DNA of 11,025 bases from an uncultured Bacteroidota bacterium (GCA_903881065.1 CAIRRW010000483.1:1-11025), one strand, 5' to 3'; positions 1 to 7,127 are shown, numbered from the stretch's first letter. Notes: a model not told the origin generated them from the sequence alone. Numbers and translations: made by a program.

Positions 1-998
1 ATCTCATGGCTCATGTTACTCAAAAAAGAGTTTTTTGCCATCACCGACAGTTCTGCCTTTTCTTTTGCAGCTATAAGTTCTAATTCTATTTTTTTCTGTT
101 CAGTAATATCGTACCTTATAGCAACATACTTATATGGTTTTCCTGCTTTATTCAGAAACGGAACTATAGTGGCATCAACCCAATAAAACGAACCGTCTTT
201 GGCTTTATTCCGCACAATCCCTTTCCATACTTTACCGGCAATAATTGTATCCCATAAATTTTTTATATACTCTTTGCTATGGTATCCCGAATTTACAATG
301 CGATGGTCTTGGCCTATCAGTTCTTCTTTTGAATATTTGGATATGTCACAGAATTTTTTGTTTACATATTCAATTCGCCCTATACTGTCGGTTATAGCAA
401 CAATGGAGGTTTCGTCCAAAGCATCTTTATACGCTTTTAAATTATCTTCGAGTAAATCAATTTTTTCCTTTGTTATATTCTTTAACTCTTCCTCTCTTAA
501 AAATGTACGTTTCTTTAATTCAAACTGTGCAATCACCTGATGCCCCAATGTTTTTAAAGCTTCTTTTTGTTCATTACTCAACTTTCTAGGAAGAATATCT
601 ATTACACATAGGGTACCAATATTATAACCTTCGGGAGTTTTGAGCGGCATTCCAGCATAAAACCTGAAATTAGTTTTGTTTACTACCAACGGATTAGCAG
701 TAAATCGTTCATCTTTTAATGAATCTTCTATTTCGAAAACACCATCATCCATTATTGTATACTGACAGAATGAAAACTCTCTGGGAGTTTCGCTCATGTC
801 CACACCGAGTTTTGATTTATACCACTGCCTATTGGCATCCACTAACGAAATCATTGCCATAGGTGTATTGCAGATATAGGATGCAAGTGAAGTAAGACGA
901 TCAAACTCTTCTTCAGGAAAAGTATCGAGGATATTATAACTGTATAAAGCCTCTAATCGCTCCTTTTCATTATCCGGCACCGGTATATTATTTTTCAT
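1..998 (-). CDS. GAF-PAS sensor histidine kinase, 3' end beyond window edge
   Basis: I translated this from the minus strand; 332 complete codons are visible and the frame stays open to base 1. Residues about 25-162 form a GAF domain of the common environmental-sensor type (ILDTFPEEEFDRL, VDANRQWYKSKLG, TPREFSFC, FYAGMPLKTPEGYNIGTLCVID). A helical linker follows at about 163-190. Residues about 195-302 are a PAS/PAC domain (SIVAITDSIGRIEYVN, NSGYHSKEY, KDGSFYWV, IRYDITEQKK). The dimerisation/phosphoacceptor helix begins near 318 and the sequence stops just after the H-box (FLSNMSHE, His331). The ATPase domain, and any receiver domain, would lie outside. No signal peptide or membrane segment is seen, so it should be cytosolic and sense a soluble cue, redox state or gas through GAF/PAS; the ligand is unknown. 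The ATG at 998 is the earliest start, since a TAA precedes it in frame. It is divergent from another kinase gene 283 bp away. Family assignment is firm; the signal and partner are unknown. Confidence 0.93.
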   Translation of the reverse strand, partial: MKNNIPVPDNEKERLEALYSYNILDTFPEEEFDRLTSLASYICNTPMAMISLVDANRQWYKSKLGVDMSETPREFSFCQYTIMDDGVFEIEDSLKDERFTANPLVVNKTNFRFYAGMPLKTPEGYNIGTLCVIDILPRKLSNEQKEALKTLGHQVIAQFELKKRTFLREEELKNITKEKIDLLEDNLKAYKDALDETSIVAITDSIGRIEYVNKKFCDISKYSKEELIGQDHRIVNSGYHSKEYIKNLWDTIIAGKVWKGIVRNKAKDGSFYWVDATIVPFLNKAGKPYKYVAIRYDITEQKKIELELIAAKEKAELSVMAKNSFLSNMSHE

Positions 999-1097
999 TT
1001 AATGGATAAAGAAGATAGATTTTAATAAGTATAAGGAATCGAAGAATTTGTTTTCGACTCACATAATGATAAAATTTGAATGATAATTTAATCAATG

Positions 1098-1105
1098 CAA
1101 AATTA
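1098..1105 (-). promoter_or_regulatory. candidate Bacteroidota -7 promoter element for the GAF-PAS kinase
   Basis: Read on the minus strand this is TAATTTTG, a full match to the Bacteroidota -7 consensus TAnnTTTG. It would give a leader of roughly 90-95 nt before the ATG at 998. A TTTG lies upstream on the same strand (1123-1120), but the 14-nt gap is shorter than the usual spacing of about 19 nt, so the -33 element is unconvincing. In DNA this AT-rich a chance match is quite possible. Confidence 0.3.
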
Positions 1106-1192
1106 CTTTAGTAATTTCCCAAATACATTGATTTTAATCATAAATTTATCGGATTATTAGGTTTAACATTGCACTTATTTTCATTGGTTTTG

Positions 1193-1204
1193 TATATGCA
1201 TATA
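1193..1204. promoter_or_regulatory. 12-bp perfect palindrome in the divergent kinase intergenic region
   Basis: TATATGCATATA is a perfect 12-bp palindrome 78 bp upstream of the start at 1282, in the only upstream space available to both kinase genes. It could be a dimeric operator or part of a promoter. AT-rich palindromes of this length arise easily by chance, so this is a weak call. No clear TAnnTTTG element was found for the plus-strand kinase. Confidence 0.2.
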
Positions 1205-1281
1205 TAAAACAAGTCTATAAAATCTCCAAACAGTAAATCATAAAATCTACATTAGTAAGATTAATTATTAAATCGAATAAA

Positions 1282-3093
1282 ATGTTTAATTCATTAAATG
1301 CTAAGTTGTATTTTATATTTATCCTGTTCAGTGTTTTATGTTTATCCATCATCTTTTTAAGCAACTTTTACAGCCACAAAAAAGAAAATATTGATATTGC
1401 CCAGCATTCAATTGATGAGATATATACTTCAAATTTATTTGAGTTTCATTACGATGAACATTTTCTTTCAACTGATATCAGAAACATAAAATTTTTTAAA
1501 ACCGGTACTAGTGAATTGTTACAGACAATTGATTCAATTGAACATGCAATAAAAAAGCAGATTAGTCAAATTGAAAGGAATGATGAAACAAAGGATTTTA
1601 ATATTGATTATTCACTTCAACGGATTATATATAATATTAATCTACACGATTCTGCCTTCAACCAAATTGTAAGGTTAATTAAACTGCGTGGTTATGCTGA
1701 TTATGGCTATATAGGAACAATGAGAGATTATTCTCATAAGCTGGAAAAGTCAGGCAAAGTAGATATGACGTTATATTTATTATTACGCAGAAATGAAAAG
1801 GATTACATGCTTAGATATGAAAGTAAGTTTATCGATACATTTAAATTGAATGCATCCATATTAAATAAACAAATTGCAGCTAACAGTAAATTAACCCAAA
1901 ATGAAAAAGATACGCTATTGAGTTATAGTACAAAGTATGTTGCATATTTTGATTCGATGACGTTACTTGATAAAAAAATTGGTATTAAAGATAATTCAGC
2001 ATTAAACCTGAAGATTGATGAAATAGAAAGTGCCATAATAAATGATTTTAATAATCTTACCAATTCAGCTTATAAAAAAGAAAGAAACTTATATGCCAAT
2101 TTGAATTTCAGTTTTCTTGTTTACTCCATTCTGTTGGTTATTATAAGTTTATTATTCAGCTATTATCTTGCAAATAGAATTACAAAACCTATTTTGCAGT
2201 TGGCAGAAAAAACGCATCTTTTTGTAGAAAGCGGCTTTGAAAACCTGGATGATTTTGAAATTAAAACATCTGATGACGAGATTAAAAATCTGGTACGTAA
2301 TTTTAGTATTTTAAAAAAGGAGGTTGTTGAATTATTGCACGACTTTAAAAATAAAGTTGAAGAGCGGACAAAAAAAATAGAACTGCAAAATGATGAACTA
2401 CTCGAACTTAATGCTACCAAAGACAAGTTCTTCTCGATAATTGCACATGATTTAAAAAGTCCATTTAATACCATACTTGGCTTCAGCGAAATATTGGTTA
2501 ATGATGTTGAAAACTTCAGGAAAGAAGAAATAAAAGAGTATGCATCAAATATACATTCGTCAGCTAATCAAACGCTGGCTTTGCTCGAAAACCTGTTGGA
2601 TTGGGCTAGATTACAGCGTGGGTTAATTATTCCCAATTTAAAGAGACAAGATTTAAAAACTATAGCAGCCGATGTATGTTTGTTTAGCAACGAAATTGCA
2701 AAGCACAAAAACATTTCGATTATTAATACGATTACTTCCGATTGCTTTGCAAATTGTGATATCGACATGACAAAAACAGTATTAAGGAACTTAATTTCAA
2801 ATGCAATAAAATTTACCAATAAAAATGGAAGTGTTTCAATTAATGCACAAATAAAAGGTTCATTCATCGAAATACAAATTAAAGATACCGGCATAGGAAT
2901 ACAAGCGGATATTATACCGCATTTATTTAAAATAGATAAAAACATTTCTACTCATGGTACTGCCGATGAATCAGGTACCGGCTTGGGTTTATTGCTTTGT
3001 AAAGAATTAATTGAAAAGCAAGGCGGCACTATTTGGGTAACCAGTGAAATAGGAAAAGGCAGCAGCTTTTATTTTACATTAAAACAGGCTTAG
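1282..3093 (+). CDS. membrane-bound sensor histidine kinase
   Basis: Complete 603-residue kinase. Residues 8-28 are a first membrane helix, about 29-270 an all-helical periplasmic sensor region, and about 275-297 a second membrane helix. A HAMP-like linker follows (begins NRITKPILQLAEK), then a coiled coil (about 340-380) and a HisKA domain with phosphoacceptor His389 (FFSIIAHDLKSPFNTILGF). The HATPase domain has the N-box LRNLISNAIKFTN (Asn503, Asn507), G1 box DTGIGI (535-540), an F-box-like stretch near 545-552 and G2 box GTGLGL (565-570). All catalytic motifs are intact, so autophosphorylation is expected. There is no receiver domain and no adjacent response-regulator gene, so it acts in trans on an unlinked partner. 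The sensor contains RGYADYGYIGTMRDYSHKLE (136-155); from memory, similar motifs occur in other helical sensor domains of Bacteroidota kinases and chemoreceptors, ligand unknown. The ATG at 1282 is immediately followed by the first membrane helix, which supports this start. Confidence 0.95.
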   Translation: MFNSLNAKLYFIFILFSVLCLSIIFLSNFYSHKKENIDIAQHSIDEIYTSNLFEFHYDEHFLSTDIRNIKFFKTGTSELLQTIDSIEHAIKKQISQIERNDETKDFNIDYSLQRIIYNINLHDSAFNQIVRLIKLRGYADYGYIGTMRDYSHKLEKSGKVDMTLYLLLRRNEKDYMLRYESKFIDTFKLNASILNKQIAANSKLTQNEKDTLLSYSTKYVAYFDSMTLLDKKIGIKDNSALNLKIDEIESAIINDFNNLTNSAYKKERNLYANLNFSFLVYSILLVIISLLFSYYLANRITKPILQLAEKTHLFVESGFENLDDFEIKTSDDEIKNLVRNFSILKKEVVELLHDFKNKVEERTKKIELQNDELLELNATKDKFFSIIAHDLKSPFNTILGFSEILVNDVENFRKEEIKEYASNIHSSANQTLALLENLLDWARLQRGLIIPNLKRQDLKTIAADVCLFSNEIAKHKNISIINTITSDCFANCDIDMTKTVLRNLISNAIKFTNKNGSVSINAQIKGSFIEIQIKDTGIGIQADIIPHLFKIDKNISTHGTADESGTGLGLLLCKELIEKQGGTIWVTSEIGKGSSFYFTLKQA

Positions 3094-3274
3094 TTTTTAT
3101 TTATATGAATATCAAGGTTAAATTACATTCATATTTATGAAGCCAACTGTTGTAATTTATTATTATTTAATTATCGGGATAATATAATCTAAGATGTAAT
3201 TAGTTTGAAAGTTATTCTATTAAAAAGAGAGTTTATAAACTTTCCTATTTAAAACTTACAGAGTAAATTAATAA

Positions 3275-3305
3275 AACTCCCGCTGCTGAAAATGTGGCGG
3301 GAGTT
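3275..3305. repeat. GC-rich hairpin repeat, copy A
   Basis: Arms AACTCCCGC (3275-3283) and GCGGGAGTT (3297-3305) pair perfectly over 9 bp. Two G-T wobbles and a C-G pair extend the stem inward, leaving the loop TGAAAAT (3287-3293). It contains the 16-mer AAATGTGGCGGGAGTT that recurs at 3470-3485 and 5876-5891. The run after it (TTCTATTT) is a poor T-tract, so termination here is possible but weaker than at the copy near 5848. It lies 182 nt past the stop of the membrane kinase. Confidence 0.7.
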
Positions 3306-3404
3306 CTATTTATTATTCCACTCCTCATTGTCTTTATATTTGAAAGGGGGCGGAAGGTGATTGCCGAAATACTGGATGATATTGTACGTGATACTTTACA
3401 CGTT

Positions 3405-3438
3405 GGCTCCCCTCGCTTCTTTTTCGAAGAGAGGGGCC
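3405..3438. repeat. imperfect GC-rich hairpin
   Basis: The left arm 3405-3419 (GGCTCCCCTCGCTTC) pairs with 3426-3438 (GAAGAGAGGGGCC) apart from a 2-nt bulge and one mismatch. It is markedly GC-rich against its AT-rich surroundings. From memory, similar CCCCTC...GAGAGGGG elements are dispersed in many Bacteroidota genomes, so it may be a REP-like or miniature mobile repeat; that identity is inference. No T-run follows, so it is not a standard terminator. Confidence 0.55.
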
Positions 3439-3459
3439 AGGGGTGTGGTTGTTTAATTG

Positions 3460-3490
3460 CTCTGCATAGAAATGTGGCGGGAGTTTTTTT
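3460..3490 (+). repeat. partial copy B of the GC-rich hairpin repeat, with T-run
   Basis: The right half of the repeat (16-mer at 3470-3485, followed by a total of seven T residues to 3490) is identical to the copy near 5848. The left arm is degraded: CTCTGCATAG stands where CTCCCGCTGCAT would be expected, consistent with loss of about four bases. The stem can no longer form properly, so this looks like a decayed or recombined copy. Confidence 0.6.
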
Positions 3491-3557
3491 ACCACTACTA
3501 AAATTGCTGCAAATGCATTTAAAAATTATAAATATAGGATACGGCAACTATTGGAAC

Positions 3558-3565
3558 TACCTTTG
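3558..3565 (+). promoter_or_regulatory. candidate Bacteroidota -7 promoter element for the YD-repeat/AAA+ gene
   Basis: TACCTTTG matches the Bacteroidota -7 consensus TAnnTTTG and ends 21 nt before the ATG at 3587. The implied leader would be only about 15 nt. No clear TTTG or TTG stands at the expected distance upstream, so this is a one-element match. It does imply that the gene has its own promoter downstream of the hairpin repeats. Confidence 0.35.
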
Positions 3566-3586
3566 ACAGAATTAAATAAATAAGCC

Positions 3587-5785
3587 ATGAAAAAGACAAG
3601 TGATAAAAAACAAACTGATTTAGAAATAGAAGGTTTGAAAGGCAATATATGGCAGATAAAACAAATATGTTATCAAGTAAAATTTTCACATGTCCAGGAT
3701 GAATTGGGTAAAATTGAAAATCAAAAGACCTCATTAAAAAATTATCTGCAAACGTATAATAAAAATGGAGCTAAAACGGAAGAGCAGGAATTAAGCAGTC
3801 ATTCAAATGGAACAACAAAAACGGTATACAATAAATTTGGAAAAGTAAGTGAACAATTTTCATATAATGCTGATGGGGAAATTACCTATCAATCCAACAA
3901 TACATTTGATAGTAAAGGCAATATGATTGAAACCTATTCTTACTATCCAGATGGTGATTTTTTACAAAGAGAAGAATATAAATATGATGAAAAAGGAAAT
4001 AAAACAGTTCGGATATTATATATAAAAAATGAAAAGGATTTAAAAGATAAAACCAATCATCGATTAACTCAGTATATGAAATACGATGACAATGGTTTTC
4101 TTAATGATTTCAGAAATGTAAATCCTGATGGAACATTTGATAATTGGCATACAAGAATAAATGATGAGAAAGGGAATTACATTGTAAGGACAGAAATGAA
4201 TGAGGATGGCACCGTGCAACGCAGCACCAAGTGCGAACGCAATTATGATAAGGATGGGAAATTAGTCTCGCCATTCAATAAAAATAAAACAGGTTTTACT
4301 GCCACCACTTTTGATTATGAGAATGATGAAAAAGGTAACTGGATAAAAAAAACAATTAAATATAATCGCAGGTCTACTAATATAATTATTCGCGATATTA
4401 ATTATTATGGAGAACATAAAGTGCCATTGACTTTACCTATTGAGGAAAATAAGAGATTATATGATGAATGGGTAAATCAATTTGTAGAAAAAGAAAAAAT
4501 TATGGAAAATAGAAACAAAAAAAACGTAAAGTTGAAAAAGGATCAAAAGGAAGAACTGCAATCCGGTAATCAGCCTGAATTTAATATGGTCGATTTAAAA
4601 TGGCTATCAGAAGGAAGCGCTCCCGAATCATTTGCTGCACATCGCTATTATCTGCTTGCCTATAAGGCATTGCCTTCGGTATACTCATTTCCTGCTTCAA
4701 ATATTGAAGCGCTTGCAATGAAAAAGTTATTGATTGAAAATATGGATGCCACTGTTATACATTCCATGACTATGCAGTACGACGAAGGAGGCGATGATGA
4801 TAAAAGACTGATTCGTTATACGTTAAACTTTCCGGAAAAAGAGTATATGATCTCCGCAAACCAAATTCAGCATAGAGATGAAGATAATTTTGATGTGCCG
4901 ACGTTTATAAAAGAAGATTATGATGTATATACCAATGGGTCTGTAAACACCAGTCAGTTCGTTATGTATCATCCAAGCGATGAATCGGGCAAACGGGATG
5001 AAGATTTTGAAATGGAAGTGGAAGGATATATCGACCAGTGTTCTCTTCAGTCATTACCCGAAACACCGCAGATATATATGGTTCAGGTTTCAGGAGATGG
5101 TAACTTCGCTTTGGCAGGGCATGATGTGGATGACAGCTTTGAAATAAAAAATCTGGATATGAATTATGGTTATGGCTTCGAGCGATTTCATAATGAACTG
5201 ATGGGACGTTTTAAAAACGAAAGCAAAGGTTTAGTTTTGTTTCATGGTGAACCAGGTACTGGCAAAACGTATTATATACGGCATTTATTAAGGTCGATGG
5301 CCGACAATAATAAAATAGTAATTTATATGCCTCCAAATATGGTTGACCATTTGGTAGAACCGGGCTTCATGACCTTTATCTCTCAGCAAGTTGCCAGTTA
5401 TTCCGAAGAAGGATATTTTTGTGTATTGCTTATAGAAGATGCCGAACCACTATTGGCTGCACGCTCGTCGGAAACACGCGTACAGGGAGTTACCAACCTG
5501 CTTAATATGACTGATGGCTTGCTTAACGATATGCTGAACCTGCAGATAATCTGTACCTTTAACGTAGGGTTAAAAAAACTGGATAAAGCATTGCTTCGTC
5601 CCGGACGACTATTGGCACGCAAGGAATTTAAAGCAATGAGTGCGCTGGATGCTAACAGACTTGCACAACAATTAGGTATTAAACATCATTTTAATGCGCC
5701 TACCACTTTAGCAGAAGTATATGCTTTGGTAAAAGATAAAAATACATTGATACATGATGTGGAAATTGATGGTGACGATAGGTAG
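3587..5785 (+). CDS. YD/RHS-like repeat protein fused to a C-terminal AAA+ ATPase
   Basis: 732 residues, without signal peptide or membrane segment, so probably cytosolic. Residues about 50-275 hold a degenerate tandem repeat with a 26-residue period, alternating (D/K)xxGN and xxDG turns. Glycines fall at 85, 111 and 136, at 97 and 123, at 170 and 196, at 182 and 208, and at 224 and 250. The unit (for example YKYDEKGNKT, then NADGEI-like turns) resembles YD/RHS-type beta repeats. A charged linker (about 300-327) leads to a conserved-looking region (330-545, LKWLSEGSAPESFAAHRYY) and then an AAA+ module: Walker A GEPGTGKT (554-561), Walker B LLIEDAE (614-620), sensor-1-like ICTFN (655-659) and an arginine-finger region ALLRPGR (668-674). 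ATP-driven remodelling of a protein partner is inferred; no substrate is evident. Internal Met codons at 4502 and 4586 could mark the old start of a stand-alone ATPase. It stands alone between hairpins. The AAA+ call is firm, the role unknown. Confidence 0.85.
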   Translation: MKKTSDKKQTDLEIEGLKGNIWQIKQICYQVKFSHVQDELGKIENQKTSLKNYLQTYNKNGAKTEEQELSSHSNGTTKTVYNKFGKVSEQFSYNADGEITYQSNNTFDSKGNMIETYSYYPDGDFLQREEYKYDEKGNKTVRILYIKNEKDLKDKTNHRLTQYMKYDDNGFLNDFRNVNPDGTFDNWHTRINDEKGNYIVRTEMNEDGTVQRSTKCERNYDKDGKLVSPFNKNKTGFTATTFDYENDEKGNWIKKTIKYNRRSTNIIIRDINYYGEHKVPLTLPIEENKRLYDEWVNQFVEKEKIMENRNKKNVKLKKDQKEELQSGNQPEFNMVDLKWLSEGSAPESFAAHRYYLLAYKALPSVYSFPASNIEALAMKKLLIENMDATVIHSMTMQYDEGGDDDKRLIRYTLNFPEKEYMISANQIQHRDEDNFDVPTFIKEDYDVYTNGSVNTSQFVMYHPSDESGKRDEDFEMEVEGYIDQCSLQSLPETPQIYMVQVSGDGNFALAGHDVDDSFEIKNLDMNYGYGFERFHNELMGRFKNESKGLVLFHGEPGTGKTYYIRHLLRSMADNNKIVIYMPPNMVDHLVEPGFMTFISQQVASYSEEGYFCVLLIEDAEPLLAARSSETRVQGVTNLLNMTDGLLNDMLNLQIICTFNVGLKKLDKALLRPGRLLARKEFKAMSALDANRLAQQLGIKHHFNAPTTLAEVYALVKDKNTLIHDVEIDGDDR

Positions 5786-5847
5786 GGTAGGAGTAAAGTA
5801 ATTAACAAATAGGTATGGTGTAATTTCGTAATCGAGAATTTGAAATT

Positions 5848-5903
5848 CGCGAACAAAAAAACTCCCGCTGCATTTAAATGTGGCGGGAGTTTTTTTGTTC
5901 GCG
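5848..5903. terminator. bidirectional terminator: 56-nt near-perfect palindrome, repeat copy C
   Basis: A perfect 21-bp inverted repeat (5848-5868 with 5883-5903) is built as CGCGAAC, seven A, CTCCCGC and its mirror. The inner 14 nt (TGCATTTAAATGTG) pair further through two wobbles and CATT/AATG, so nearly the whole element folds. On either strand the GC-rich CTCCCGC/GCGGGAG stem is followed by seven T, which fits an intrinsic terminator in both directions. It lies between convergent genes, 62 nt past the stop at 5785 and 108 nt past the minus-strand stop at 6012. It shares a 16-mer with the copies at 3275 and 3460. The outer CGCGAAC/GTTCGCG extension goes beyond what termination needs. Confidence 0.9.
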
Positions 5904-6011
5904 CAGGTATTGTTTGAAGCCAATGGATTTTTAGGCGCATAATTTCTTCTGTTTATCACAGCAGTAGAATTCAATAATAAATTACGCTTTAAAGAAGTTT
6001 AGTACGTCTTC

Positions 6012-7127
6012 TTATTGTTGTTCTTCCTTGCAGTACTTCTGAATTAATTCGTATGCTTTAGCATTATTTAAACCATCCGCTTTTTTTAAATCCTTGCATC
6101 CACCTTTCCTGTCTTTCGACATGTATTTTACCAATGCTCTATTGATATATGCAGGGGAGTAATCGAATTTGATTTTTATTGCTAAATCTAAATCTTCTAA
6201 TCCACCTGCAATGTTTTTTGCCAACCCTTTTGCTAGTCCACGATTGGTAAGCGCAACAATATTTTTAGGATCCAGTTTTATTACATCATCAAAATCGCGG
6301 ATGGAATTTGAATAATCGTTACTGTTTAATCGTGAAGCTCCTCGGGTTACCAAAGCTTCTATATTGCTCGAATCAATCTGCAAATAATGTGTTAATTCTC
6401 TTTCAGCTGATTTATAATCTTCACCATTGAAATACGCTTTTCCCTTCCATAAATAAGCTTCTTTATAGTTAGGGTCGATTTCGGTAACCTTACTGAAATC
6501 AGCAAGAGCAAGCACATAATCTTTTTTAATATTATTCAACAACATTCCACGTCGGAATAATACATCGGCATAATTAGGTTTTGCATCCAAAGCAGCTTCA
6601 TAATCATCAAAGGATGGTTGTATGTCTCTGCCATGTTCGGCAAGCATCCCCCGCTGATAATAGGCAACAGCATCAGTTACATCTAAACTGATTGCGCGAG
6701 AAAAATCATTTTTAGCTTCGGTAAATTTTTGCACTGCTACTTCAGCAATACCCCTGTCTCGAAAAACTTCGTTGTGGGAGGAGTCCAGTTTTAATGCAAT
6801 AGTGAAATTTATAATCGCTTCTTTATAATCTTCCGTTTTAGTTTGCAATAACCCCATTCTATAATAAACAGGATAAGTGGTTTTATTTAGCTTTAATGAT
6901 TTTTTATAATCTTTCATTGCATCTGAAAAGAGTTTGTCAGCAATTTTCTTTTCATTTCTTTTCAGGTGAACTGCAGCAGAATCACATTTGTTATTTCCTG
7001 AAATAATGAGTGCCGTGGGAGCATCTACAGTATCTTTCTTAATAGGGGCATCATCATCTTGTGCATTCATGTTAATGAAAAACATTGACAGCAAAAGTGT
7101 AAATATTATTTTGAAAACGTTTTTCAT
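6012..7127 (-). CDS. secreted tetratricopeptide-repeat protein
   Basis: 371 residues. The N-terminus (MKNVFKIIFTLLLSMFFINMNAQ) is a clear signal peptide with likely cleavage near residue 22, so the mature protein should be periplasmic or envelope-bound; no lipobox cysteine is present. From about residue 52 to 350 it is almost wholly TPR, about nine units of 33-34 residues, for example 86-118, 120-152, 154-186, 223-254, 256-288 and 290-322, with the usual A/G, Y and P landmarks (NYKEAYLWKGKAYFNGEDY). The C-terminus KGGCKDLKKADGLNNAKAY...KYC is a cap shared, from memory, by many Bacteroidota TPR proteins. It probably acts as a protein-protein scaffold in the envelope; no catalytic motif is seen and the partner is unknown. 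The ATG at 7127 begins the signal peptide directly. It is convergent with the AAA+ gene, sharing the terminator near 5848, and divergent from glutamate dehydrogenase. Confidence 0.92.
   Translation of the reverse strand: MKNVFKIIFTLLLSMFFINMNAQDDDAPIKKDTVDAPTALIISGNNKCDSAAVHLKRNEKKIADKLFSDAMKDYKKSLKLNKTTYPVYYRMGLLQTKTEDYKEAIINFTIALKLDSSHNEVFRDRGIAEVAVQKFTEAKNDFSRAISLDVTDAVAYYQRGMLAEHGRDIQPSFDDYEAALDAKPNYADVLFRRGMLLNNIKKDYVLALADFSKVTEIDPNYKEAYLWKGKAYFNGEDYKSAERELTHYLQIDSSNIEALVTRGASRLNSNDYSNSIRDFDDVIKLDPKNIVALTNRGLAKGLAKNIAGGLEDLDLAIKIKFDYSPAYINRALVKYMSKDRKGGCKDLKKADGLNNAKAYELIQKYCKEEQQ

Larger units (their letters stand above)
3094..3586. other. 493-bp intergenic region with hairpin/repeat elements
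   Basis: No credible gene is seen here. The stretch holds a weak AT-only hairpin (arms 3103-3110 and 3127-3134), a GC-rich hairpin repeat (3275-3305), a second GC-rich imperfect hairpin (3405-3438), a partial copy of the first repeat followed by a T-run (3460-3490), and a promoter-like TACCTTTG just before the next gene. Short open frames on both strands run through the repeats. They have no domain signature and repeat the same short peptide (PATF or VAGV) wherever the shared 16-mer occurs, so I treat them as non-coding. Confidence 0.75.

Noticed and set aside
199..540. Plus-strand open frame of 113 codons
   Set aside because: It is antisense to the GAF-PAS kinase, whose minus-strand frame has clear domain motifs throughout; the plus-strand peptide has no recognisable domain.
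3103..3134. Hairpin just after the membrane kinase gene as its terminator
   Set aside because: The 8-bp stem is all A-T except one pair, the loop is 16 nt and no T-run follows, so it is too weak to call a terminator.
3245..3566. Short open frames on both strands of the 3094-3586 intergenic region
   Set aside because: They run through the hairpin repeats and take their most regular peptides (PATF, VAGV) from the repeated 16-mer. No domain or convincing start signal is seen.
3587..4411. YD-like repeats read as evidence for an RHS/polymorphic toxin
   Set aside because: There is no signal peptide, no RHS core or toxin tip and no immunity gene; the C-terminus is an AAA+ ATPase, so a toxin reading is not supported.
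5686..5974. Minus-strand open frames across the end of the AAA+ gene and the terminator palindrome
   Set aside because: They are created by the palindrome and by antisense of the AAA+ coding sequence; two overlapping frames are equally open, as expected of non-coding DNA.
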